Shown: positions 42,405 to 51,552 of the stretch, one piece after another | Position numbering within the stretch: the first letter of the stretch is position 1 | How the letters are laid out: each line of letters starts with the position of its first letter | Source: Paraflavitalea sp966211765 | GTDB taxonomy: Bacteria > Bacteroidota > Bacteroidia > Chitinophagales > Chitinophagaceae | Length of the DNA stretch: 64,000 bases | Reading direction: 5' to 3' | NCBI GenBank assembly: GCA_966211765.1 | Contig: CBIHOV010000019.1 | Coordinates: forward strand, 62,001 to 126,000 | Notes under the pieces: generated by a model | The model's input: the letters and a program-made list of their open reading frames with translations, nothing else | Told to the model about the DNA's origin: nothing | Database searches by the model: none | Translations under genes and position numbers: made by a program

Positions 42405-43073
42405 TTATTTTCCCAGGGCTTTTAACATTTCCTCCGCTACCAGTTGGTTGCCCTTTTCGTTGAGGTGCACGCCATCGGTGGTGAGGATGTTTTTGTCTTT
42501 GTTTTCCGGATTATTCGCCAGGTTATAATCAAGAAATGCCTTGCGGAGATCAATAAGGGCAACATTATTCTTTTGTGCGATCTGACGGATGATGTTGGCA
42601 TATTTGTTCAGGTCGCCATCCAACTCATTGCTGAAGTCTGTTTTCTCGCCGATAGCAGCGGGCGTACAGATCAATACCTTGATATTTTTGGCTTGCAGCT
42701 TTTTGATAATAGCGTCGTAGAACTTTACAAACTTATCGGCATCAGTACCGGTACCGGAGGTCTTTTTATGCCACACATCATTTACACCTACCCAGATCAC
42801 CACCGTATTGGGATCCTTTGCCAAGACATCATCTTCCATCCGGAGATAAAGATCATACACTTTATTGCCGCCAATACCTGCACCGATGAGCTCATACTGA
42901 TCCTGCACTCCTTTCTGTTTGTACATATCACCCAATACTGTAATATAGCCACCGGGCTTTACACCAGCCTGCGTAATAGAGTCACCGAAGAATACAATGC
43001 GCTGTTTTTTCTGCGGAATAGTAAATGCCATCAATAAACTGATAAGAGCGGTAATAACAAAGACTTTTTTCAT
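42405..43073 (-). CDS. Secreted SGNH/GDSL hydrolase
   Basis: 222 residues with a signal peptide (VFVITALISLLMAFTI). SGNH blocks: Ser in IVFFGDSITQAG (block I), Gly in IGAGIGGNKVYDLYLR, Asn in IWVGVNDVWHK (block III), and Asp-x-x-His in TDGVHLNEKGN (block V). An esterase or deacetylase acting in the periplasm or outside; substrate unknown. Confidence 0.94.
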   Translation of the reverse strand: MKKVFVITALISLLMAFTIPQKKQRIVFFGDSITQAGVKPGGYITVLGDMYKQKGVQDQYELIGAGIGGNKVYDLYLRMEDDVLAKDPNTVVIWVGVNDVWHKKTSGTGTDADKFVKFYDAIIKKLQAKNIKVLICTPAAIGEKTDFSNELDGDLNKYANIIRQIAQKNNVALIDLRKAFLDYNLANNPENKDKNILTTDGVHLNEKGNQLVAEEMLKALGK

Positions 43074-43150
43074 ATGCTGATGAGTTGGGTTCCAAAACTA
43101 ATGGTTTTTGTTGAACCGATCTACCAGGTAGTAACTGATGAAATGGATTA

Positions 43151-43621
43151 TTAATTGTTGTTGGTGGCAGATAGTTGCTTTGTTTTTTCAATCGCCATCT
43201 GTGGCAAGGCCGTATTCCCATCCTGGTACTTGAAATTAAATTGCATACGATCGGCTTTCCATTGCCCGTTCTTATTGACCAGGTGGAAATTATACGTACC
43301 TACTACTGTCCACAGCTCGTTTTTGCTGTCATTGGGCAAATAGTGGGTGGCAGTACCATAGCAAAAAACAGTTGCCTCCTGATCCTTTTGGTGTACTATA
43401 AAATTGCCCAGCTGGTGATGGGTGTTCTTAAATCCCGGGAAGATGGCTTTCCAGGAGGCAATAATGTCGGCAGCATTCAAAGTAGCAGCAGGAGCACCTG
43501 TAAGAGATGAATAATCCAGGAGTACCTGTTGGTCGAAGCAGGCTGCTATCAAATCCCAGTTACGCTCATCTGCTCCAATAAAGATATTGGTTACCGTTTC
43601 CGTAATTGAACGATGGTCCAT
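43151..43621 (-). CDS. NTF2/SnoaL-like protein
   Basis: 156 residues. The pattern ITETVTNIFIGADERNWDLI, FDQQVLLDYSSL, IIASWKAIFPGFKNTHHQLG and ENEL-type WTVVGTYNFHLVNKNGQWK is that of the SnoaL-like NTF2 fold. No signal peptide. Role unknown; the gene sits between the amidohydrolase and the SGNH hydrolase, in one orientation. Confidence 0.85.
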   Translation of the reverse strand: MDHRSITETVTNIFIGADERNWDLIAACFDQQVLLDYSSLTGAPAATLNAADIIASWKAIFPGFKNTHHQLGNFIVHQKDQEATVFCYGTATHYLPNDSKNELWTVVGTYNFHLVNKNGQWKADRMQFNFKYQDGNTALPQMAIEKTKQLSATNNN

Positions 43622-43657
43622 GGCTAATGAAATTTTTGTGCGGTAAGGTGGTTTATT

Positions 43658-45286
43658 TTATTTCTCAAATACTTTTTCTCCTTGTATCCAGGTGGATACT
43701 ACCTGTACCTGTAATAGTTCTGTATCCGGCGCTTTGATCAGGTCCTTGTCAAGAATAACAAAGTCGGCCAGCTTACCGGCTTCCAGGCTGCCTTTTTCTT
43801 TTTCTTCAAAGTTCGACCGGGCTGCCCAGATGGTCATGCCGCGTAAAGCATCCTGCCGGCTCAAGGCATTCTCCATCTGATAGCCGCTGGCGGGCCAACC
43901 TTTGGCATCCTTGCGTACGACAGCAGCATAAAATGTTTTAAAAGGAGAAATGTCCTCTACCGGAAAATCGGTGCCCAGCGGTATCCAGCCATTTTGTTTC
44001 AAGAGGTCATTGAAAGCATAAGCTCCTTTCACCCGTTGTGGCCCCAGGCGGTCGCCGGTCCAATACATATCACTGGTGGCATGGGTAGGTTGTACGGAAG
44101 GAATGATGCTGTATTGACCAAACAGGTCAAAATCATGTTCGTTGATCACCTGCGCATGTTCAATGCGCCAGCGCAGGTCATTTTTGCCGGTCAGGTATTT
44201 GGCATAAATATTCAGGATGGTACGATTGGCCGAATCTCCAATGGCATGCGTGCACATCTGGAAATCTTTTTTGATCAGTAGACTTGCAACCGAATCAAAA
44301 TGGGCAGGATTGCTCAATAAAAAGCCTTTCCAGTCGGGTCTGTCGGTATACGGCTCCAGCAGGCAGGCGCCTCTTGATCCCAATGCTCCATCGGCATATA
44401 CTTTGAAGGAGCGTACGTTCAGTCTGTCCGTTTTTATTTTCCCTTTGGCGAATATAAAATCATAATTGGCGGGCGCATCGCTCAACATGGCATAAACGCG
44501 CATTTTCAGATCGCCTGAGCGCTGCAGGCTGTCCATGAAGGTGATCTCTTCGTGGTGCAGACCACAATCATCCACGGTGGTGAGGCCCAGTGCAAAACAG
44601 TTTGCCTGTGCCTGTAATACCCCTTTCTTGATTTGGGCTGTCGTTGGTGAAGGCACTTTTCTCCTTACCAGGTCGATCGCATTGTCGATCAATATGCCGG
44701 TCAGCTTTCCCTGTTTTACCTCTACCGTGCCACCCGTAAGGGTTGTTCCCGGCTGTATGCCTGCCAGGTCCAGTGCGCGTTGGTTGGCAATGGCGCCATG
44801 GCCATCAATGCGACCGAGCAAGACCGGCCTGTCAGGAAACAATTGATTGAGTTTTTCATTGGAGGGAAATTCCTTTACCGGCCAGTCATTTTGATCCCAG
44901 CCGCGACCAGTGATCCAGCCCTGCGGGTTTTCAGCAGCAAAGGCCTCTACCTTTTTGATCACCTCTTCCCAACTGGTGGTCCCAACCAGGTTGGCCGATT
45001 GCAGCCCTGTTCCATACCGGAAAAAGTGGGCATGTGCATCGATCAATCCGGGGTAAATGAATTTGCCTTGTGCGTCTCTTTTTTCTTTGGCATCGTATTG
45101 TGCCAGCAGGTCGGCCGATTTGCCGGTGGCAATGATCTTACCGTCTTTCACGGCCAATGCTTCTGCTGCCGAGAATGCCGAATCTACTGTGTAGATCGTG
45201 GCATTGTAGACGATCAGGTCTGCCTGCTTTTTACTGTTGCAGGCCATTAATACGGAAAGGAGTAGAATACAAAAGATCGTTCGCAT
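43658..45286 (-). CDS. YtcJ-like amidohydrolase, lipoprotein
   Basis: 542 residues from ATG 45286, which gives a lipoprotein signal (TIFCILLLSVLMACNS). The metal site is IYPGLIDAHAHFFRYG (HxH), with later motifs VDDCGLHHEEITF, VYADGALGSRGACLLEPYTD, HAIGDSANRTILNIY, RIEHAQVINEHDFD and LGTDFPVEDISPF, all typical of YtcJ-type metal-dependent amidohydrolases. It hydrolyses an amide or formyl group; substrate unknown. Start is 13 bp after the amidase. Confidence 0.93.
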   Translation of the reverse strand: MRTIFCILLLSVLMACNSKKQADLIVYNATIYTVDSAFSAAEALAVKDGKIIATGKSADLLAQYDAKEKRDAQGKFIYPGLIDAHAHFFRYGTGLQSANLVGTTSWEEVIKKVEAFAAENPQGWITGRGWDQNDWPVKEFPSNEKLNQLFPDRPVLLGRIDGHGAIANQRALDLAGIQPGTTLTGGTVEVKQGKLTGILIDNAIDLVRRKVPSPTTAQIKKGVLQAQANCFALGLTTVDDCGLHHEEITFMDSLQRSGDLKMRVYAMLSDAPANYDFIFAKGKIKTDRLNVRSFKVYADGALGSRGACLLEPYTDRPDWKGFLLSNPAHFDSVASLLIKKDFQMCTHAIGDSANRTILNIYAKYLTGKNDLRWRIEHAQVINEHDFDLFGQYSIIPSVQPTHATSDMYWTGDRLGPQRVKGAYAFNDLLKQNGWIPLGTDFPVEDISPFKTFYAAVVRKDAKGWPASGYQMENALSRQDALRGMTIWAARSNFEEKEKGSLEAGKLADFVILDKDLIKAPDTELLQVQVVSTWIQGEKVFEK

Positions 45287-45299
45287 GGTTGAGCTGTAA

Positions 45300-46946
45300 T
45301 TACTGTTTAAATTTTTCAGGGTGTACTGTGTGAAAACTGGTGGCATCCTGGTATGCTTTCGCTACTGCCAGTATGGTGGCCTCATCATACAAATTGCCCA
45401 GCAGGGTAATACTCGTCGGCAGTCCGTTTTGATTAAAGCCCACCGGGAATACGACGACCGGGTGACCCGTAAGATTGGTCATGGCCAGTTGATTGCCGCT
45501 GAAGGTAGGCACAATAATAACATCGTATTGCCGGGTAAAAGCATTCAGTTCTTCAATGAGGGTAGACCGGTGCCGGTTGGCGTTGATGTATTCTACTGCA
45601 GGAATAAAACGCGAGCCCCGGAAACTGTTGGGCCAGAAATTCTTGTCCTGCCGCCGGATCAGGTCATCCTGGTTGCTGCGGGTAAGTTCATCAAAGGCAG
45701 CGGCCGATTCTGAACTGATCACCACATCCATGATATTGAATGGGTAGATAGCCGAATCCGGGAAGTTGACTTCCCTGATGGTGGCGCCGGCTTTGCGCAA
45801 GGTTTCCAATACTCCCCACTGGGGCGCACTGGTTGGCAGGTTTTTGAAATAATTGCCGGCATAAGCAATGCGTAGTTTGGAGAGGTTTGCTTTGCCAGTA
45901 TAATTAAAGGCCCGTGTAATGGCGCTGGCATCTTTGCCATCTGTTCCTTTGAGGTAGTAGAATACAACGGCTGCATCCGCTGCACTGCGGCAAATAGGTC
46001 CTGCTTTGTCAAGACTCCAGCTTAGTACCATGGCGCCACTGCGGCTTACTGATCCAAAACTGGGTCGCAGGCCCGTTGCTCCGCAGGTATGCGAAGGCGA
46101 AACAATAGAACCCCAGGTCTCTGTACCAATGGCAAAGGGCAGCAGGCCGGCTACAGTAGCGGCAGCGGAGCCTGCTGATGAACCGCTGGAGCCCCCTTGA
46201 AGGTTCCAGGGATTGCGTGTGCGTCCGCCAAACCAAAGATCAGCATAGGCCAGCTCACCCAGCGTAAGCTTGGCGCAAAGCACGGCCCCGGCCTTCTTCA
46301 GTTGTGTGTATACAAAAGCATCTTCATCGATCACCTGGTCCTTATACGGTACCGATCCCCAGGTGGTCTTATATCCTTTCACGGCAAACAGGTCTTTTAA
46401 TCCATAGGGAATGCCGTGCAGTGGTCCTTTGTAAATTCCTTTTTTGATCAGTTCATCTGCTTCCCTGGCTTGTGCAATTGCCAGTTCTGGCGTAAGTGTG
46501 ATCACACATTCCAAGGTATCGCCCCATTTTTTAAGGCGGTCAAGAAAGAAGGTCGTGAGCGCTACCGAACTGATCTTTTTGTATTTGATGAGCGAGGCCA
46601 GGTTGAGCAGAGGGTAAAAGGCCAGCTCATTCCGGTCGGCCGGCAGGCTAATATTGGCCGGAATATTCCAGTTGATGATGGCTTGTTTCACCGGAGCTAC
46701 CACGCCATGCGGGGCGGGGTTGAATGCAAAAGGGTAGGGCAGGTTATTGGCGATGGGCAGCTGGTGCATTTTGCGGTAATGCTGCAGGTTGTCATTCAGG
46801 CCGTCTGCCATCGAATCTTTTTCAGGCGCGGTAAACGAGAGGTCGATCAGCCTGGCTGCCTGGGTAATGGCAGTGGTATCTATTTTTTGCTGTGCCTGCA
46901 GTGAACCAAAGGTAAAAAGTGAGAGGGCCAAATACAGATGCTTCAT
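45300..46946 (-). CDS. Secreted amidase (amidase signature family)
   Basis: 548 residues with a signal peptide (LYLALSLFTFGSLQAQ). The catalytic Lys is in GIPYGLKDLFAVKG; the Ser-cisSer pair is in NLQGGSSGSSAGSAAATVAG. ETWGSIVSPSHTCGATGLRP follows. It hydrolyses amides outside the cytoplasm. With the adjacent lipoprotein amidohydrolase (13 bp apart) it may form an extracellular nitrogen-scavenging step. Transport partner genes are not seen. Confidence 0.94.
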   Translation of the reverse strand: MKHLYLALSLFTFGSLQAQQKIDTTAITQAARLIDLSFTAPEKDSMADGLNDNLQHYRKMHQLPIANNLPYPFAFNPAPHGVVAPVKQAIINWNIPANISLPADRNELAFYPLLNLASLIKYKKISSVALTTFFLDRLKKWGDTLECVITLTPELAIAQAREADELIKKGIYKGPLHGIPYGLKDLFAVKGYKTTWGSVPYKDQVIDEDAFVYTQLKKAGAVLCAKLTLGELAYADLWFGGRTRNPWNLQGGSSGSSAGSAAATVAGLLPFAIGTETWGSIVSPSHTCGATGLRPSFGSVSRSGAMVLSWSLDKAGPICRSAADAAVVFYYLKGTDGKDASAITRAFNYTGKANLSKLRIAYAGNYFKNLPTSAPQWGVLETLRKAGATIREVNFPDSAIYPFNIMDVVISSESAAAFDELTRSNQDDLIRRQDKNFWPNSFRGSRFIPAVEYINANRHRSTLIEELNAFTRQYDVIIVPTFSGNQLAMTNLTGHPVVVFPVGFNQNGLPTSITLLGNLYDEATILAVAKAYQDATSFHTVHPEKFKQ

Positions 46947-47000
46947 GTTGACAATGCGTTTTGGTGAGCAATACCCGCAGCCTTAAAGATATGTATAAAA

Positions 47001-47041
47001 CAAATGAGTCGTCCGGACACGAAACCCGGACGACTCATTTG
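47001..47041. terminator. Terminator hairpin, 16-bp stem
   Basis: CAAATGAGTCGTCCGG and CCGGACGACTCATTTG, perfect. It stands 18 bp after the stop of the M43 metalloprotease gene (minus strand). Confidence 0.88.
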
Positions 47042-47059
47042 AAGTTGGTATATGCTTTT

Positions 47060-50000
47060 TTAGTTAGGTCTCTTGATAATACGCTGCGTCACCACCTTGG
47101 TATCATAGATCATCCGGAGGGTATAGATACCATTGGCAAAGCGGCTGAGATCCACCCGGATCTGATTGGCTGCATTGCCATTGTATGATTTTTGGTACAC
47201 TATCTGTCCTGATGCATTGATCACCACCATGCCCTTCAGGTTAGTGGGTGGGATTAGGTGCCGCACATCAAAGCCACCACTGAACGGATTGGGATAGATC
47301 AGGAATCCTTCTGATTTCAGTTTGGCCGGCAGTACTACCGTAGAAATATTGATATTATCCAGGAAGGTATTGTTGCCTACGTTACTGGTGTTCTTGAATA
47401 TTACCTGGAAGCTGCTCTTGCCATTCACATACCGGGTAACATCAATGAATTCCTTTCTCCAGTAATTGTTGTTGGGTACAAAACCGATCGGATCTGCCGT
47501 ATGGTCGTATACCGGTGCAGTATTGGGATCACCAAGGGTTTGCAATTCAATACCCCATTTCTTGTATACGGTAGTATAGGTAAGACCGCAATCTGAAGTG
47601 ACCAGTACTTCCAATGTATCCATCGGCAAAGCTGTGCTGCCGGGGAATACTGCCGTAGCATGGGCTACATCAAAATGAACGTAGATGGAATCAACGGTTT
47701 CAATCTTGATGATGGGAGAATACAGGTTATCTGTTTGTCCGGAAGTACTGCGGTAATTGCGTACCCAGGCAGAGGCAGCCTTTTCGGTAGAGCTAAGGGT
47801 GTTTCTCTCCCAGGTATAAGCTGATCCTGAGGTAGAGAGTCCCCATCCATCCGGCGGGAAAGTGCCTGATTCAAATCCCTGTACGATCGGGGCGTTCACA
47901 GGCGTAAAGATGGTGAACCTGATCCTTATTGTATCATTCGTAAGGTCCTGGTCGGTGCCATTATTAGGCTCAGAAGTATAAACAGTAAGGGTGTGAGCGC
48001 CAGCCGGAAGGTTGGACAAAGTGCCGAGGGCATAATCAACAGTGGCTCCCTTGGCCAGGTTGCCATTCCAGGTGACTGTGGTCACCGCATTGTTGTCAAC
48101 ACGATAATTGACCTTTACAGTAGTAAGGTTGGTTTTAGCTTTGTTGGCAAGGGTGATGATTGGCTTAATGCTGAAGTCATTACACTGGAATGGCGGTACG
48201 CCCTTCACAGCCAGAACGGCAGCATCTCTGGTAGCTTGAACAGCTGCAGAAACGCCAATATCATCAATGAAAATATTATTGCCATAAGCGTTAATATTCC
48301 TGAACCGGAAGATCAGCTTTTGTCCGCTGCCGATATAGGGAGTCAGGTTCACCTTTTCCGTGCGCCACAGTTTGGCATCATCTTCCGGATCAAAAGCGCT
48401 GGCTTCCGTATCTTTTTGCGTTTCCAGGTCTGTACCTGTTTTCTTATACACCAGGAACCAGCTTTGGCCGCCATCATTTGATGCCTGTACTTCCAGGCCA
48501 TCCCAGGTATAACTGGGATCATCATACCGGGCATGCGCTACCCGGAAACTGAGTACTGAGCTATCGAAAGTGGTGAAGTCTATTGGAGGGGTTACCAGGT
48601 CTTCAAACTGGCCGGGGGCATTATAATCATAATTGGGAGCCGCCACTGCACCTACAGTGAAGAATCCATAATCATCACTCAGGTACCAGGAGTTGCCACC
48701 AGCAGGGTTGTTCACATACCACAGGTCATTGGCGGTGGTGAGCCGTGGCGGGAAGAAGGCGCCATTAAAGTCTTCTGTAAAAGGAGCCGTGAGGGTATTG
48801 GTGCGTATATTGACCCTGGAGGTCAGGGTATCATTGTGCAAATAATTATCGGCGCCACCATTGGGTGCGGAAGTGTAAACGACCACGGTGTGATTGCCTA
48901 TTGCACCGGTGATATTGCCCAGCACAAGGGTAGAATCGCTCAATGCAGCAAGTGTCAACGGGAAGGTAGTAGGCACAACAGCTCCGCCATCTATTTGTAC
49001 ATTCAGCGTTACAGAAGTGAGGGGAGTGGTGCCGTAATTACGGATAGTAGCTTTGATCGGTGTATTGTTGAGAATGGGGCTTCTGTTATCACATTTACCC
49101 ATTGGCGTAATGCTCAACAGGTAGGCGTCTGTAACCGGCGCCGGAGGCGTGCCGCCATCAGAAGTTTTTAAGCTGGCCCTGTACATGTCCATCGTAGCAA
49201 CTACCCTTTCCTTCTGTCCGTTCGTAAAAAAGAACAGCGATCGGTCATCAAAATAGTTCATGAAGTTCATGTACATCATACCGGAAGGCGTACAACCGTC
49301 GGTATAAAGGCCGCTCACATTTCCATACATGGTATTTTCATCGGCTTTTTCCGGAGGGGTATCATCATTGGAGGCGGCCGGGGTGAGTGGCCATCCGGAT
49401 TGTATCCTGAAGTCTAAATCATTACAGGCTGCATTGTCGCCGAAAGTGTGCCAGAGGTAGAGGTAGTGCCCTACTTCATGAGAAAGTGTGGCGCCTTCAT
49501 TGTACAAGGGAGAATAATAACCGCGGCAGGGATTGGCGCCCAGGGTGGCCAGGTGGATGGCAACGCCCTGTGGTCCGATAGATGCTGAATTGGTAAACGG
49601 AAAAGTAGCAATACCCAACAGGTTGTCGGAGAATATAGCACACCAGATATTCAGGTACTTGCTTACATCCCAGGGATCCAAACCGCCAAGGGCTGTGCTC
49701 TTTAATTGATTGATGGTGGTTTGCGTAAAGGTCTTGGTAGTGACCAGCCTTTCTATACCATTGGTGCCGGTACCTGCGGGCGTACGTCTGGCCAGCACAA
49801 ACCGCACGGGTACATTGCCGATCGCCGATACAAAGGCTGGTGAGAAAATGCCATTGGCTTTATAGTAGTCGGCTTTATGGCCCGCAAAATCATTGTTGAG
49901 GATCTCCAGCTGCTCATAGATATCCCTGTCGGGGATCACATTCAGTACAGTGCTGGAACCTACCAGGTGAAATACTACCGGGATAATAATTTCACCAGCC

Positions 50001-50245
50001 TGTATACGCTGGCCGCTTTGGTCATCTTTCCGTTGAAGATATGCCTGGTATTGTTTCTGGCCTTCTTCCTGCCATTTTCCGACTATAGAGGGATCGTCTT
50101 GTATGATCTTATTGAGTAATTCCATGGTCCCGCACCGATGGCTTTGATGGGGATCCGGGAGGCGCTTTTGTTTTTGGGCGGATGCAAACAAGCTTATGCA
50201 TAAACATATGCCTGCTGCAGCAGTACGTAGAGTAGATTTTCTCAA
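47060..50245 (-). CDS. M43-family secreted metalloprotease with MAM-like domains and T9SS sorting tail
   Basis: About 1061 residues. The start is TTG 50245; a further TTG at 50299 would add an unusual leader. Signal peptide TAAAGICLCISLFASAQ. Catalytic zinc motif HEVGHYLYLWH at about residue 256-266, with the Met-turn in MMYMNFMNY. Two MAM-like modules (about residues 480-640 and 760-930) and CARDB-like beta repeats follow. The end is a type IX sorting domain: YPNPFSGGFDVRHL ... GIYTLRM. It is exported by the Por/T9SS secretion system. Confidence 0.93.
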   Translation of the reverse strand: MRKSTLRTAAAGICLCISLFASAQKQKRLPDPHQSHRCGTMELLNKIIQDDPSIVGKWQEEGQKQYQAYLQRKDDQSGQRIQAGEIIIPVVFHLVGSSTVLNVIPDRDIYEQLEILNNDFAGHKADYYKANGIFSPAFVSAIGNVPVRFVLARRTPAGTGTNGIERLVTTKTFTQTTINQLKSTALGGLDPWDVSKYLNIWCAIFSDNLLGIATFPFTNSASIGPQGVAIHLATLGANPCRGYYSPLYNEGATLSHEVGHYLYLWHTFGDNAACNDLDFRIQSGWPLTPAASNDDTPPEKADENTMYGNVSGLYTDGCTPSGMMYMNFMNYFDDRSLFFFTNGQKERVVATMDMYRASLKTSDGGTPPAPVTDAYLLSITPMGKCDNRSPILNNTPIKATIRNYGTTPLTSVTLNVQIDGGAVVPTTFPLTLAALSDSTLVLGNITGAIGNHTVVVYTSAPNGGADNYLHNDTLTSRVNIRTNTLTAPFTEDFNGAFFPPRLTTANDLWYVNNPAGGNSWYLSDDYGFFTVGAVAAPNYDYNAPGQFEDLVTPPIDFTTFDSSVLSFRVAHARYDDPSYTWDGLEVQASNDGGQSWFLVYKKTGTDLETQKDTEASAFDPEDDAKLWRTEKVNLTPYIGSGQKLIFRFRNINAYGNNIFIDDIGVSAAVQATRDAAVLAVKGVPPFQCNDFSIKPIITLANKAKTNLTTVKVNYRVDNNAVTTVTWNGNLAKGATVDYALGTLSNLPAGAHTLTVYTSEPNNGTDQDLTNDTIRIRFTIFTPVNAPIVQGFESGTFPPDGWGLSTSGSAYTWERNTLSSTEKAASAWVRNYRSTSGQTDNLYSPIIKIETVDSIYVHFDVAHATAVFPGSTALPMDTLEVLVTSDCGLTYTTVYKKWGIELQTLGDPNTAPVYDHTADPIGFVPNNNYWRKEFIDVTRYVNGKSSFQVIFKNTSNVGNNTFLDNINISTVVLPAKLKSEGFLIYPNPFSGGFDVRHLIPPTNLKGMVVINASGQIVYQKSYNGNAANQIRVDLSRFANGIYTLRMIYDTKVVTQRIIKRPN

Positions 50246-50408
50246 GGCAATAAAGTTTTGGTTCAGTAATAGTAGAGACCCAAGAGTTACTTCCCTCAAT
50301 TTACTGTTTTTTTAACATACTTTCCGGCCGGGTTTAATTTTTCTTTCTCAAAATGCAGTTCCAGTCTGTATTTTACAGAAATTCAATAATTGATTAAATG
50401 CTTTTCTC

Positions 50409-51449
50409 ATGCGTAAATACTACGTGTACGGATTATTGGTATGGTTTATAATCCTCATTGCCTGTCGAAATAACCATACTACCCAAACACCCGCAGACAA
50501 CTATTTTAATACGGGCGATACCGGCCTGCAGGTAGCGGGTATTAAAATGATACCCATACGCACACCTGCAGGAACTTTTAAAGTATGGACCAAACGATTT
50601 GGTAATAACCCAGCCATCAAAGTATTACTCTTACATGGCGGCCCCGCGATGACCCATGAGTACATGGAATGTTTTGAAAGCTTCTTTCCCCGGGAAAGTA
50701 TTGAGTTCTATGAATATGATCAATTGGGGTCTTACTATTCCGATCAGCCTAAGGACAGCAGCCTATGGACCATCGATCGTTTTGTGGATGAAGTTGAACA
50801 GGTACGGGTGGCCCTGGGGCTCAACAAAAACAATTTCTTCCTGCTGGGCAATTCATGGGGCGGTATACTGGCCATGGAATACGCGTTGAAGTATCAGGAT
50901 AACCTGAAGGGACTGATCATTTGTAACATGATGGCCAGTTGTCCGGAATATGGTCAGTACGCAACCAATGTGCTGGCCAAACAAATGGATCCCGCAGTGT
51001 TGGATACCATTCGCCGGCTGGAGGCCCGTAAGGCATTCAGCGACCCCAAATACATGGAACTCCTTATTCCCCATTTTTACAACGAGCATGTTTGCCGGCT
51101 GCCCGAATGGCCTGAGCCTGTAGCCCGTAGTTTCAAACATGCCAATAATGAGATCTATACCCTCATGCAGGGGCCTTCAGAATTCGGTATCGGCGGCCGC
51201 CTCACCAATTGGGACCGGAAGGCCGATCTGCCAAAGATCACCGTACCTACCCTGACGGTAGGCGCTAAGCACGATACCATGGACCCCGAGCACATGAAAT
51301 GGATGAGCACCCAGGTACAAAAAGGCAGTTACCTCTATTGCCCCAACGGCAGCCACCTTTCCATGTGGGATGACCAACAGGTGTTTATGACTGGAGTGAT
51401 CAGGTTTATCAAGGACGTGAGTGATGGGAAGACGGTTGCCAGTTATTAA
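50409..51449 (+). CDS. S33-type proline iminopeptidase-like alpha/beta hydrolase, lipoprotein
   Basis: 346 residues with a lipoprotein signal (LLVWFIILIACRN, Cys19). Alpha/beta-hydrolase: oxyanion loop LLHGGPAMTHEYM, nucleophile elbow LLGNSWGGILAMEYA, Asp in TVGAKHDTMDPEHM, His in NGSHLSMWDD. It resembles proline iminopeptidases and related tripeptidyl hydrolases. Substrate unknown; located at the cell surface or periplasm. Confidence 0.92.
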   Translation: MRKYYVYGLLVWFIILIACRNNHTTQTPADNYFNTGDTGLQVAGIKMIPIRTPAGTFKVWTKRFGNNPAIKVLLLHGGPAMTHEYMECFESFFPRESIEFYEYDQLGSYYSDQPKDSSLWTIDRFVDEVEQVRVALGLNKNNFFLLGNSWGGILAMEYALKYQDNLKGLIICNMMASCPEYGQYATNVLAKQMDPAVLDTIRRLEARKAFSDPKYMELLIPHFYNEHVCRLPEWPEPVARSFKHANNEIYTLMQGPSEFGIGGRLTNWDRKADLPKITVPTLTVGAKHDTMDPEHMKWMSTQVQKGSYLYCPNGSHLSMWDDQQVFMTGVIRFIKDVSDGKTVASY

Positions 51450-51481
51450 TTGTTAACCTTTAGAGGTAAGGTCCGGAAACA

Positions 51482-51511
51482 GCACTGCGGGACCAGTGGG
51501 TCCCGCAGTGC
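51482..51511. terminator. Terminator hairpin, 13-bp stem
   Basis: GCACTGCGGGACC with GGTCCCGCAGTGC around AGTG. It lies between the convergent peptidase and carboxylate-amine ligase genes. Confidence 0.85.
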
Positions 51512-51552
51512 GAAGAATATGCAATAATCAATAATGAATGGTCAGTGATCAA

